Shown here: in pieces, positions 25,739 through 34,350 of the stretch
Position numbering within the stretch: the stretch's first letter is position 1
Layout of the letters: each line of letters begins with the position of its first letter
Made by a program: the position numbers and the translations under genes
The notes under the pieces: model-generated
The model's input: the letters and a program-made list of their open reading frames with translations, nothing else
Database searches by the model: none
What the model was told of the DNA's origin: nothing
From: Flavobacterium psychrophilum
GTDB lineage: Bacteria > Bacteroidota > Bacteroidia > Flavobacteriales > Flavobacteriaceae
Length of the DNA stretch: 64,000 nucleotides
NCBI GenBank assembly: GCA_001708385.1
Contig: CP012388.1
Location: 2,976,001-3,040,000 of the forward strand
Direction: 5' to 3'

Positions 25739-27552
25739 TATGGTTTGGTTATTATAGGGAATGTAATATAAACAATAGTTCCGGTTTCAGGGCTCTTCTT
25801 TTCGGTTACAGCAAAACTCATTTTAGTTTTGTACAACTCGTTTAATAAGGTCATACGTTCTTTAGTGTTCGTTAGCCCGCGTGAATTATGTACCTTTTGG
25901 TTGTGCGTTTTAAGTTCGCTGCTTTTGGTTGGGCCAATACCATCGTCGTCAACGGTGATTAGTATTTTCTTGCCATCAAGAGTAACATTCATTTTAAGCA
26001 ATCCTTTGCCTTCTTTATAGCGAAGTCCGTGCCAGATAGCATTCTCCAAATGTGGCTGAACAATCATATTGGGAACCCAGATGGTTTCATTATCCAGCTT
26101 CTCATCAACATTGACTTCAAAATCGAATTTGTCTTTAAATCGCAGGTGTTCCAGTTCAAGGTATTTCGTGAGGTTTTCAATCTCGTTGCCTAATGTAACA
26201 AAATCCTTATTGGAATTTTCCATCGTATTACGCATCAGGTTAGAGTAGGACGTAAGATATTTGTTTGCTTCAAGTTCGTTGTTTTGGGCTATAAACTGGT
26301 TAACACTATTAAGGCTGTTAAACAAAAAATGTGGGTTCATTTCGCGTCTTAAGGACTGAAGTGCAATTTCTTTGTTCTTGGTTTTTATAGAATATAAGGT
26401 CTTAACGATGAAACCAAAGAATAACAATAACAATATCATGGCACCTAATAAAAAGTAGTTGAAAGTGTTTTTACGGCTGATAAGCTCATCCTTAAACATC
26501 TTTTCATTTTCCAGGTTTCGTATTCTTTCTTCGGTTACCTTAAATGTTTTAGCGTCGGTCAGTGAATTGTCAGATAAAATTATGCGATCAAGATTCTTAA
26601 GAAATTCCTCGTTCAGTTCCATAATTGCTTTTTCGTCGCCGGTAGTTTTATAATATTCGATAAGCAGTATAATGCTTTCGCGGGCAGCAAAAGTTTGTCC
26701 GTTGGCAGACGCGATCGTATACGATTCTTTTAAAGCATTTACAGCATCGGCATCGTCACCCATATTAAAATAGATAGAAGCGATATATTGCAGTTGCGCT
26801 ACTTCTGTTTCGTAGTCTTTTATTTTTTTGACCTTTTCCAGCAATTCTTTTACTACTTCAACCGCCTCGGGATAGCGCTTTGCCGAGACATGCAGCTTTG
26901 CAATTTCATTATATATATTTATTGCTTTGCCGGGAATGTTTTTGGTGTACGGCAGTGCCAGCTGGTATTTTTCCAGTGCGTTGGTACTGTCGCTTTTTTT
27001 AAGGCTCAGTTCTGCCTGCTGAATATAGGTGTCTGCTATTTCACCTTTTTTGTCATTTTTATTAAGCAACGCTATATTAGCATTTAAGTACTTATCTTCA
27101 AGTTCGGCATTTCCCGCGTTCTTCAGGCGGTTGTAATCATTGGAGTTTAATGTTTTAGACGTTTTGTCTGTAGCTGTTAACTCAGCAGTCTTATAATTCT
27201 TAGCGGCGGCGCGTAGCTTGTTTTGCGATTCCTGTACTTTAGCAATATTCCTGATCAACCGGGCTCTTGCCGAAATGTTTTTTGCAGCAGTATAAATTTC
27301 AAGTGCTTTAAATAAGTTTTCTTCGGCCTTTGCAAAATCATCCTTATCTATAAATCCCTGTGCTAAAAGTTCGTAGTTGTATGCAATTTTAGAATTGTCA
27401 TTTTCAAGTAATGATCTTTCCAGGTTTGTGGCTGCTTTTTTTAATTCGGCCGGTGCCTCCTTCTTTTTAGGAGCTGTTTCCTGTGCTTTTAATTCTGCAG
27501 GAATTTGAAGCAATAGTAACAATATAGGTAGTATAGCTGTGAAGCTGCGCAT
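25738..27552 (-). CDS. LytS-type sensor histidine kinase with TPR sensor
   Basis: 604 residues. Signal peptide at 1-23, then a long extracytoplasmic TPR-like helical region (about 45-350), and TM about 365-386. The His_kinase domain has H408 in REMNPHFLFNSLNSV. HATPase_c follows, with VDDDGIGPTKS and SRGLTNTKERM. It belongs to the Bacteroidetes TPR-LytS group and is paired with the LytTR regulator by a 1-nt stop/start overlap. The signal is unknown; envelope or peptide binding by TPRs is a reasonable inference. Confidence 0.94.
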   Translation of the reverse strand: MRSFTAILPILLLLLQIPAELKAQETAPKKKEAPAELKKAATNLERSLLENDNSKIAYNYELLAQGFIDKDDFAKAEENLFKALEIYTAAKNISARARLIRNIAKVQESQNKLRAAAKNYKTAELTATDKTSKTLNSNDYNRLKNAGNAELEDKYLNANIALLNKNDKKGEIADTYIQQAELSLKKSDSTNALEKYQLALPYTKNIPGKAINIYNEIAKLHVSAKRYPEAVEVVKELLEKVKKIKDYETEVAQLQYIASIYFNMGDDADAVNALKESYTIASANGQTFAARESIILLIEYYKTTGDEKAIMELNEEFLKNLDRIILSDNSLTDAKTFKVTEERIRNLENEKMFKDELISRKNTFNYFLLGAMILLLLFFGFIVKTLYSIKTKNKEIALQSLRREMNPHFLFNSLNSVNQFIAQNNELEANKYLTSYSNLMRNTMENSNKDFVTLGNEIENLTKYLELEHLRFKDKFDFEVNVDEKLDNETIWVPNMIVQPHLENAIWHGLRYKEGKGLLKMNVTLDGKKILITVDDDGIGPTKSSELKTHNQKVHNSRGLTNTKERMTLLNELYKTKMSFAVTEKKSPETGTIVYITFPIITKP

Positions 27553-27666
27553 CGTAATAGTATTAGTAATGTAAAGGTAATTTAAATTTACACCGTTTTC
27601 CTATTGCTTTTACCAAGTGAAAAGCTCGTTTCACCATTTCTCTAAAAAACAGGTTGCATTATGAAA

Positions 27667-27674
27667 TACATTTG
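27667..27674 (+). promoter_or_regulatory. Bacteroidetes -7 element (TACATTTG)
   Basis: TACATTTG ending 43 nt before the lipoprotein ATG at 27718. It lies inside the first codons of the longer reading frame from 27661, which argues against that start. Confidence 0.6.
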
Positions 27675-27717
27675 TCTCAGATATAAATCGAAAAAAATAA
27701 TCTTTAAAAATAACATC

Positions 27718-27936
27718 ATGAAAAAAGTAATCGTATTAAGCGCTGTATTATTTGCTGCAACTCTAACTCTAACAAGCTGTGGTGACAAAAAAGCTGAAGA
27801 AGCTGCAACTGAAACTACAACTACTGTTGATTCAACTGTAGTAACTGAGCCTGTAGCTGATACTGCTGCACCAGCTGCAACTGATTCAGTAACAACTACT
27901 GAAGTTAAGACTGAAACTTCTACAGAAGTAAAATAA
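27718..27936 (+). CDS. Small Thr/Ala/Val-rich lipoprotein
   Basis: 72 residues from the ATG at 27718. The signal peptide MKKVIVLSAVLFAATL ends in a lipobox TLTSC at C23, followed by a low-complexity acidic tail rich in Thr, Ala, Val and Glu (repeated TTTT/VVTEP/TTTEV). It is a lipid-anchored, probably unfolded envelope protein. An alternative start 19 codons upstream gives a non-signal N-terminus and overlaps the promoter, so it is rejected. Function unknown; it has its own promoter and terminator. Confidence 0.8.
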   Translation: MKKVIVLSAVLFAATLTLTSCGDKKAEEAATETTTTVDSTVVTEPVADTAAPAATDSVTTTEVKTETSTEVK

Positions 27937-27960
27937 TTATCTTAGGATTAATTGACTCAG

Positions 27961-27988
27961 AGCCCCCGCTACAGCGGGGGCTTTGTTG
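27961..27988 (+). terminator. Rho-independent terminator
   Basis: GC-rich 9-bp stem AGCCCCCGC / GCGGGGGCT with TACA loop and T-rich tail, 24 nt after the small lipoprotein stop. Confidence 0.93.
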
Positions 27989-28152
27989 TTTTTAGTAGAT
28001 TCAATATTTTATGATCAGTATTTTAGTCTTTAAATAGCATACTGCGTTACACGAATTTGTGTAAACTTTAACTTACTGCTTTAAGTAATACCGCTACTTT
28101 TGATTTATAACTAAGAGAGAAAATACTTTCAATTATGCTTAAATCTACTTTT

Positions 28153-29319
28153 ATGAAAAAAGGTATCGTACTTGTGCTATTTGCGTGCTTAAACTTTACG
28201 CTAAGCTCGTGTCAGGAAAAAGAAACATACTGGGTGGTTGACGGGCTTACTAAGGAAAACGGAGAGCCTATGACCGGAATTACACTTGGCTATATGGAAG
28301 CTTTGGCAAGCAGGCAATATCATATTTATAAAAATGGCGATGAGCTTGAATTTATGTACCCTGTTGCTAAAAAGGTAAAAACAGATGACCTGAAATCATT
28401 AACTGATAGCAGATTGTTAGAAACGGGGCAGCTCGTCGATAGCGTTTATGCGGTGAAGGTATCGGGAAATAAGCTGAGTATTAAATTCACCTATATAGGA
28501 ACGGCGCAGGATGATAAAAGATTTTCACTGAATTTTGTGCAGCTCGATAAAGATAAATTTTACAGTGAGTTGAAAAACGTACAGAATGAGCGTAAAAAGA
28601 TTACCGATAAAATTAAAAAGGTTGAAGTTTCTAAGCTCGACCTTACCATTCCTAAACCAGCTTATTTTAATAAAGAAGATTTAACAGCCTTGAGCCCCAT
28701 GCAAGGTATTGATCTTTTTCTGGGGGTAAAGAGTGATGAGATGCAGCCTACTGTACAAAGCTTTACTGTAGAATTAGACGAAAATAAAAAGAAAGCTGAA
28801 TTTTCGAAACTAGGTGTTGACATTCCGGCAAAACAAAATTACGCAGCAAAATTTGATGGAGTAGATTTTAACGGACTTGAATTTGTTACTTCAGCCGAAA
28901 ATAAAACACAGGCTATTAAGCTAAAAAGGGACGATCTGGATAAAAAATACATCGTTCAGCTATTTCACACGATAGACAAATCTCAGCCTAATGCAGCTAT
29001 AAATTATATTGGTTTGCCAGATGTATATCAGGGAGAAATGATGCCTATTAGCAATTCTATCTCGGTTTCATGGAAGGCAAAAGATAAAATGGTTAAGTTA
29101 ATCGTAGATATCCCTAAAGAACTCTACGAAAAGGAAACGGATATAAAGGTGTTTGTTCCCGAAAACGGAACAGCGGCCGATATTAAAAAGGTATTCCTGC
29201 ATTATGTCAATTTACTGAACAAACCCAAAGTAAGTGTGGTTGTTATATCAACTGATTTTGAAAGCGACCTGTTTTATGACAGAGGATCACGATCAGATAT
29301 GGGAGATTATCTTAAATAA
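28153..29319 (+). CDS. Lipoprotein of unknown function
   Basis: 388 residues from the ATG at 28153, which gives MKKGIVLVLFACLNFTLSSC, a signal peptide with lipobox Cys20. An ATG six codons earlier (28135) is also possible. The mature protein is mixed alpha/beta with no motif I recognise; the segment about 130-165 is a Lys/Glu-rich helix. It stands 61 nt before a beta-propeller-like gene on the same strand, so the two may be one operon. Confidence 0.78.
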   Translation: MKKGIVLVLFACLNFTLSSCQEKETYWVVDGLTKENGEPMTGITLGYMEALASRQYHIYKNGDELEFMYPVAKKVKTDDLKSLTDSRLLETGQLVDSVYAVKVSGNKLSIKFTYIGTAQDDKRFSLNFVQLDKDKFYSELKNVQNERKKITDKIKKVEVSKLDLTIPKPAYFNKEDLTALSPMQGIDLFLGVKSDEMQPTVQSFTVELDENKKKAEFSKLGVDIPAKQNYAAKFDGVDFNGLEFVTSAENKTQAIKLKRDDLDKKYIVQLFHTIDKSQPNAAINYIGLPDVYQGEMMPISNSISVSWKAKDKMVKLIVDIPKELYEKETDIKVFVPENGTAADIKKVFLHYVNLLNKPKVSVVVISTDFESDLFYDRGSRSDMGDYLK

Positions 29320-29380
29320 TTTCATTTCTGATAGAGCAGCAATTTTATAAATTCACCTAACATCTATAAATCCTTAAATT

Positions 29381-30649
29381 ATGAAGTTTAATTTTTTTGA
29401 TAAACAAATAAAAGCTAAAGATTTAAAAAAAGAATGGAATGAGCTCGGGGAGAAGTATACTTCTGCTGTAAATGATATGGTTGACTATGGAGAAATTCAC
29501 GGATGGGACAATTGGGAAGGTGAGGAGCCGGAAGATAAACGGGACCATTTGGCAGATGAAATAGTTGTGCTGTTGAGAAAAGCCAATAGTACTAATACTG
29601 TAAATGAATTTAGAAATGATTTCCCGCCCGCACATGGACCATTAATAAAGTATTTTGAAGAAAAAGCACAGAGTATAGAGCATTTACACTTTATAGAAAA
29701 CGAAAAAATTATCTTTCTTACCGGCACGGCCTATCAAAAGAGGCGGGCTTATATGCTTAATGGAAATGAAGTAATTGAACTGGATTCTGCAATTAATGCT
29801 GTAGGGAAATCAAAACGTAATGAAGTTTTTGCAATTCTAACGGATAAGGAGGTTATTACTACCAAAGGGTGGGAAGGAGATATAATTGCAAAATTTTCGC
29901 TACAGCAGACAGCTGATCTTGGTGTAACCGAACTTATACCATTTAATGATGGTGAAAGAGTTCTGCTTACAACTTCTGAAGGGATCTTTATTATTTCTAA
30001 AGATAATGAAAAACGTATTCATCCCGTTTTAGATACTGATGCAGAAGAATCCGATTCTTATATCGATATGGAGAATGCGACCTTATCTAATGATAATAAA
30101 TTTATAGTTGTTGGCGATCAATGTTCTGTACACAGGGTGCTGGATTCATCAGGTGTTGAAATAGGAAGTATCGGGCAACAATCAGAATATCCGTATTTCT
30201 GTCTTTTTTCGAAAAATGATGAACAATTGATAACGAATAGCTGTCATTTTTATAACGGTGTAACTATAGGGGTTGAAACATCTAAGCTGAATGGGATTTT
30301 TGTAGAGGAATATAAGGAGAGTAATCAATATATAACTATTGATGAAAGCATGAGAGTCTATGCGGGAGTTGCTGCAAATGGCTATTATATACTCGGAGAT
30401 GCATACGGATACATCAAGGCATTTGGTGCAGAAGGGAAATGCCTGTGGCGTCATTTTTTGGGGTCAACTATCAGTGGAATGACAATTTCTGAAGATGGCA
30501 AGATTCTTTGGGTGGGAAGTTCGTCAGGAATGCTTCATAAGCTTAAACTAGGAAAGGGACACAGAGACAAACATACTGTTGGTAACGGTAACCATTATGA
30601 AGAATTTCGCCTTATCTTATGGAAGGAAGAGAATGTAATGCTATGGTAG
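29381..30649 (+). CDS. Predicted beta-propeller (WD40-like) protein
   Basis: 422 residues, no signal peptide, so cytoplasmic. The N-terminal ~95 residues are helical and charged (KAKDLKKEWNELGEKY). From about 100 on it shows repeating strand blocks ending in hydrophobic-Gly or Asp turns, such as IIFLTGTAY, VFAILTDKEVITTKG, RVLLTTSEGIFIIS, KFIVVGDQCSVHRV and GKILWVGSSSGMLHKLKL, a pattern of WD40/PQQ-like blades. No enzyme motif. Probable scaffold or binding protein. Partner unknown. Confidence 0.6.
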   Translation: MKFNFFDKQIKAKDLKKEWNELGEKYTSAVNDMVDYGEIHGWDNWEGEEPEDKRDHLADEIVVLLRKANSTNTVNEFRNDFPPAHGPLIKYFEEKAQSIEHLHFIENEKIIFLTGTAYQKRRAYMLNGNEVIELDSAINAVGKSKRNEVFAILTDKEVITTKGWEGDIIAKFSLQQTADLGVTELIPFNDGERVLLTTSEGIFIISKDNEKRIHPVLDTDAEESDSYIDMENATLSNDNKFIVVGDQCSVHRVLDSSGVEIGSIGQQSEYPYFCLFSKNDEQLITNSCHFYNGVTIGVETSKLNGIFVEEYKESNQYITIDESMRVYAGVAANGYYILGDAYGYIKAFGAEGKCLWRHFLGSTISGMTISEDGKILWVGSSSGMLHKLKLGKGHRDKHTVGNGNHYEEFRLILWKEENVMLW

Positions 30650-30667
30650 ATATTAAAAATGCAGATG

Positions 30668-30916
30668 TTATAAATTTCTGGACTTAATTTCTTTTTTCAG
30701 CGCATTCCAATTACCAATGCTTGCAATAAGCACAGGCATTAAGGTTATAGGTAAAATTGACAAGGGCGTAAATCCGTTGCGGTATGTTAGATATATCGTA
30801 ATCAAAAACAAAAGGAATAATCCGCCTAAAAATAAAAGCGTAATTGCTTTAACCTTCTTCTCATTTTGAATTAATTGCTCATTAGTTTGATCGGCTAATT
30901 TGTTATTTTTCGTCAT
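30668..30916 (-). CDS. Small two-TM membrane protein
   Basis: 82 residues with two predicted TM helices (about 24-44 and 50-68) between charged ends. Its start overlaps the end of the upstream 203-aa membrane protein gene by 14 nt, a sign of translational coupling. No known family recognised. Confidence 0.7.
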   Translation of the reverse strand: MTKNNKLADQTNEQLIQNEKKVKAITLLFLGGLFLLFLITIYLTYRNGFTPLSILPITLMPVLIASIGNWNALKKEIKSRNL

Positions 30917-31514
30917 TCTTTTTTTGTTTAAGTATTTCCAGGTTGTTGATTGTTCCTACAGGCGCTATTTTGACATTCTTGTTTCCTCGTGAAACATAAA
31001 AGCAATAGGAACTGTTTATACCAATGATATGAATATTCTCAGGGGCGCCGGAATTGAAAATTGCCTTATGGTGATAGTGCAACTCATTGTTGTTTATTTT
31101 CTTTACTATCTCTCTTCCTCTTCCCAGGCCCATTCCTATAAATATAGCTAATAGTTCAAAAGCAACAAATAAAATAAAGACGGGTAAAAGGGCCTTTTGT
31201 ATATCTCTTTTACTGGTTTCGTCGCTAAATCTATTCTCCCCCAAAACTTTCTTCGCCCATTTTGTATGACTGTTCTGAACTAAGATTGTCTGAATAATAA
31301 AGAAAACTATGATTACAACAACTGTGATAATTATTAGTATGGGATTTGATGTCATGTCTGATATCGGACTGATCAGAATATCTGTAATGGAAGAGTAGTC
31401 AACAATATTAATTCCCAACGGATAATATAAAAGACTTTCCTTCAATAGCCCTAAAAGAATCAGGTATAAATAACCCAGTGGGAGCAGCCCCTGAATTTTC
31501 TCTAAATATTTCAT
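30903..31514 (-). CDS. Membrane protein of unknown function
   Basis: 203 residues. Three hydrophobic segments (about 8-26, 55-78, 108-130) and a soluble C-terminal ~70 residues (NNNELHYHHKAIFNSG to the end). It is coupled to the 82-aa protein by a 14-nt overlap. The C-terminal soluble domain may face the cytoplasm. No motif recognised. Confidence 0.72.
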   Translation of the reverse strand: MKYLEKIQGLLPLGYLYLILLGLLKESLLYYPLGINIVDYSSITDILISPISDMTSNPILIIITVVVIIVFFIIQTILVQNSHTKWAKKVLGENRFSDETSKRDIQKALLPVFILFVAFELLAIFIGMGLGRGREIVKKINNNELHYHHKAIFNSGAPENIHIIGINSSYCFYVSRGNKNVKIAPVGTINNLEILKQKKNDEK

Positions 31515-31667
31515 TTCACGAATATATTATTTTTATCCAATTTTTCCTATTTGTTGTGTTTTTAGGTTATTTAGAATGTGAGTGTTATAGAAATATAAAT
31601 TAAAGAGTTTTACTGAGATGTATATAGGTGTTTTCGTAACGGTATAGTAAGTAATAAGTATTAATCA

Positions 31668-31675
31668 TACATTTG
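31668..31675 (+). promoter_or_regulatory. Bacteroidetes -7 element (TACATTTG)
   Basis: TACATTTG ends at the first base of a possible GTG start (31675), making that start unlikely and favouring the ATG at 31702 for the next gene. Confidence 0.55.
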
Positions 31676-31701
31676 TGTATATTGATATTACAGCTAACGA
31701 T

Positions 31702-32262
31702 ATGGATTTTGATAAATTTATTTTCTGCCTGGAGGGTGTTGAAGATGTTGAGGTAGAAAGCACCAGCGAAGTACTTAAAAATCTGGAACAACTGGCATTT
31801 GACGAAGGAATTGACAGCATTTATAAAACCTGCGATACTATAGAAGGCCTGGAAGAGAGTTTAAGCGCGTTGCTTTATGAGGATGAAAATTTCCCTAATT
31901 ACGAAATTATCTATCTTATAATGCGCGGTGAACCCAATACTATTTGCCTTAATGGTTACTATTACAGCCTTGAAGAAATAGCAGAACTTTTTGAAGGTAA
32001 ACTAAAGGGTAAGATACTTCACTTTGCCAACGCAAAGATATTAGACCTTACAGAGGAGGAAGCCCAATATTTTCTAGATGTTACAGGTGCAAAAGCAATA
32101 TCGGGCTATGGTGAGAAGTTTAGCAGCTTAACGAGCACAGGACTCGATAAAGCTTTCTTTAGCCTGTTTCAGGAAGATGACGATGTAACGGGTATAGTGG
32201 AAGAATTGCACCAAAAGCACTATGCACTTTGCAAGCTCCTTGATTTTAGATTGTACTACTAA
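31702..32262 (+). CDS. DUF6642-like (caspase/CHAT-fold-like) protein lacking catalytic His and Cys
   Basis: 186 residues from the ATG at 31702; a GTG at 31675 overlaps the promoter. The start FIFCLEGVED, the central IIYLIMRGEPNTICLNG, YSLEEIAELFEGKLKGKI and LHFANAKIL, then GAKAISGYG, follow the layout I recall for the DUF6642 family, a caspase/CHAT-like fold. In that family the two blocks normally read LAFHG and GSC, giving a His and a Cys; here they are R75 and A111. If the assignment holds, this is a pseudo-protease with a binding or regulatory role. It stands alone with its own terminator. Confidence 0.6.
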   Translation: MDFDKFIFCLEGVEDVEVESTSEVLKNLEQLAFDEGIDSIYKTCDTIEGLEESLSALLYEDENFPNYEIIYLIMRGEPNTICLNGYYYSLEEIAELFEGKLKGKILHFANAKILDLTEEEAQYFLDVTGAKAISGYGEKFSSLTSTGLDKAFFSLFQEDDDVTGIVEELHQKHYALCKLLDFRLYY

Positions 32263-32287
32263 AAACAGATTATTCAAATAATATGGC

Positions 32288-32317
32288 AAAGCTTTAGTGA
32301 AAACTAAAGCTTTTTGT
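32288..32317 (+). terminator. Rho-independent terminator
   Basis: 11-bp stem AAAGCTTTAGT (32288-32298), GAAA loop, ACTAAAGCTTT (32303-32313), then T-rich tail. It resembles the tRNA-Val terminator in layout. Confidence 0.88.
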
Positions 32318-32498
32318 TTGTGTATGTTACGTAAGTGGGTAGTCATTGTTAAGTCTTTGCGGAAATGCTAAAGTTTTATTAAGGCTTATCCTCATAAAAA
32401 AGTTTCTAATTACTTTTATGAAAGAAGGATGAAAGTTGTCTGAATAACAGCAATAAAAGGCCTTGAAGTAATTATTGATAACCTAAAATACTATAGCC

Positions 32499-32708
32499 AT
32501 GCACATCACTATTTTTAGAACGTTGTACAAACACGTTATCGACCACGACCTAATTGAGCGTATGTTAAAAAGAAATAATCTTTCATTTGAAAGAACAACT
32601 TACGAGCAGGGAGCGCGTTACAAAATTCTTGCTGAAACAGAACAGGCTCTGAATATTTTCAAAAAAAGACTAAGAGAAATTTATCCTCAGATTCCACTAA
32701 GTGCATAA
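32499..32708 (+). CDS. Small basic protein of unknown function
   Basis: 69 residues, basic (many Lys/Arg), no signal peptide. An alpha-beta pattern (MHITIFRTLYKHVIDHD, then RYKILAETEQALNIFKKRL) could be a small ferredoxin-like or nucleic-acid-binding fold. ATG start, in an area of monocistronic small genes. I do not recognise a family. Confidence 0.55.
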   Translation: MHITIFRTLYKHVIDHDLIERMLKRNNLSFERTTYEQGARYKILAETEQALNIFKKRLREIYPQIPLSA

Positions 32709-32841
32709 GTTTAAAATGTCTGTATTTGTACTGTATCCCTATTTTTCTGATTAGAAAATATATACAGATATAGTACGCACCGGGAATTCATTTTCTTAAT
32801 AAGTATTGCTGCAAGGCTGCTTATACAGGCTAATATTTGTG

Positions 32842-32849
32842 TAGTTTTG
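32842..32849 (+). promoter_or_regulatory. Possible Bacteroidetes -7 element (TAGTTTTG)
   Basis: TAGTTTTG fits TAnnTTTG and lies 75 nt before the DUF1508-type gene. No convincing -33 partner. Confidence 0.4.
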
Positions 32850-32924
32850 AAGTGTTGAACGATGAAGAGAGATACAGGGGAGTAGCGCTTCAGGATATGA
32901 TTTTCGGATAATTTTTTTTGAACT

Positions 32925-33305
32925 ATGGGGGTGTTTGTAATTAGCAAACGATATAACGGTGACTATAAATTTGTATTTACATCTAGAAAAGGTAAAACTA
33001 TTTTTACCAGTATTAGCTGTAAGCAAAAATCAGATTGTGAGCTTATGATAGCCGCGATCAGGGATAATATAGAACTGTTTGCGTTTACTAAAAACAGTAC
33101 CGCTTCGGGTAAATATTTCTTCAGGCTGTCTAAAGGTGGGCTTGTATTGGCTACCAGCCGTAAATATTCTACCGAACTTAGTCTGAAAAAAGGTATTAAC
33201 GAGATATTGAAATATGTTTCCAGATCAGAGACATTGGATTTTGCGGATAATCCTTTTGTATTCCCGGACGAGGCCGATGTTTTCGAAAACAATATGGCGA
33301 GCTAA
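32925..33305 (+). CDS. YegP-like protein with two DUF1508 repeats
   Basis: 126 residues. Repeat 1 (about 3-48) has FVISKRYNGDYKFVFTSRKGK and repeat 2 (about 57-100) has SGKYFFRLSKGGLVLATSRKYS, the two-strand-plus-helix unit of DUF1508/YegP. Small cytoplasmic protein; the family role is not established. The ATG is the only sensible start. It has a shared terminator with the convergent esterase. Confidence 0.82.
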   Translation: MGVFVISKRYNGDYKFVFTSRKGKTIFTSISCKQKSDCELMIAAIRDNIELFAFTKNSTASGKYFFRLSKGGLVLATSRKYSTELSLKKGINEILKYVSRSETLDFADNPFVFPDEADVFENNMAS

Positions 33306-33327
33306 TTTGCCTGCTGATTATAAAATA

Positions 33328-33358
33328 AAAAATGCCTCAGAAAAACTGAGGCATTTTT
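33328..33358. terminator. Bidirectional Rho-independent terminator
   Basis: Stem AAAAATGCCTCAG / CTGAGGCATTTTT (33328-33340 with 33346-33358), A5 loop. It ends both the DUF1508 gene and the convergent esterase gene. Confidence 0.9.
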
Positions 33359-34212
33359 TATTGCTTTTTATCACGAGTATATAAAAACCGTAACGCGTTA
33401 GCTATTGCCTGGTGCGAAATGGTAGCATGATCTTCGTGCGGCAAATAATCAAAATATACATTTGCGGCTTTACTTTTAGTACCCTTTAATTTATCTGCGA
33501 GTATATTAGCGTCTACTTCCATAACGCGTGGTATTTTAGTAGGTGCAAGTCCTTCCTTTCCAACCCCAATGTAAATGGAGGTTTTACGAGTAGAATTGCT
33601 CTCTAATATGTCTGAATTTAGGTTTAGTATTGATCCGTTATCCCACCACAGGCTAGGACTTATGATTATATATCTATTAAAAAGCTGCGGCTTTTTCAGG
33701 ATAATCTCAGTAGCTAACAAGCCTCCTAATGATTGGCCAATGATAGTTTTATCGTTGTTCGCTTTATAGTTTTTCTCAATAAAAGGCTGTAGTTCTTTTT
33801 CTATAAATGCAATGAATGATTCTGAATGTCCTGTTGTTGGATACTTTTCCTTGTCTTCTTTAACAGAGGTTGGGTAAGTATAATCCCTTTTTCTATCTAC
33901 AGTAGCGATACCTACTACTATAGACTTCGGCACCCGATCTACCCATTCAAAACTATTAAATTGATAAAGTCCTGCGACGTGAATAAAATCTTCATTGGCA
34001 GATCCGTCAAGAAGGTAGACAATAGGATATTTTAATGTGTCATTTTTTGAATATCCTTCGGGCAGGTAAATATTTAAAATCCTCTTTTCTTTGAGTTCTT
34101 TCGAGTAGAGTTCCTCAACAACTCCCATAACAAAGGGCTTACTGTTTTTAGACTGTGAGTAGCTATAAATTGAAAAAAAAAACGTTATGCTTACTAGGAT
34201 TGCTGCTTTCAT
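33358..34212 (-). CDS. Secreted alpha/beta-hydrolase esterase (Esterase D / IroE-like)
   Basis: 284 residues from the ATG at 34212, giving a signal peptide MKAAILVSITFFFSIYSYSQ; a 25-residue longer frame has no signal features and is rejected. Esterase_PHB/esterase-D fold: YPIVYLLDGSAN (oxyanion strand), nucleophile S161 in IIGQSLGGLLA, and the C-terminal PHEDHATISHQ carrying the likely His. It could hydrolyse siderophore or acyl esters in the periplasm. No siderophore genes are nearby, so the substrate is open. Confidence 0.9.
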   Translation of the reverse strand: MKAAILVSITFFFSIYSYSQSKNSKPFVMGVVEELYSKELKEKRILNIYLPEGYSKNDTLKYPIVYLLDGSANEDFIHVAGLYQFNSFEWVDRVPKSIVVGIATVDRKRDYTYPTSVKEDKEKYPTTGHSESFIAFIEKELQPFIEKNYKANNDKTIIGQSLGGLLATEIILKKPQLFNRYIIISPSLWWDNGSILNLNSDILESNSTRKTSIYIGVGKEGLAPTKIPRVMEVDANILADKLKGTKSKAANVYFDYLPHEDHATISHQAIANALRFLYTRDKKQ

Positions 34213-34305
34213 TGAAATATATTCTTCTATTGATGATTGCAAATGTACTCTTCTGATACGAATTATTGGATGAGTATACAGGTACAATTGTCGGGGTTAT
34301 AAAAT

Positions 34306-34338
34306 AAAAATGCTCCGGTGAACCAGAGCATTTTTTTA
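34306..34338 (-). terminator. Terminator of the ankyrin gene unit
   Basis: Stem AAAAATGCTC (34306-34315) / GAGCATTTTT (34326-34335). It follows the stop of the SHOCT-ankyrin gene (34351) and precedes the esterase start (34212) on the same strand. Confidence 0.82.
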
Positions 34339-34350
34339 AATGAGATATTT

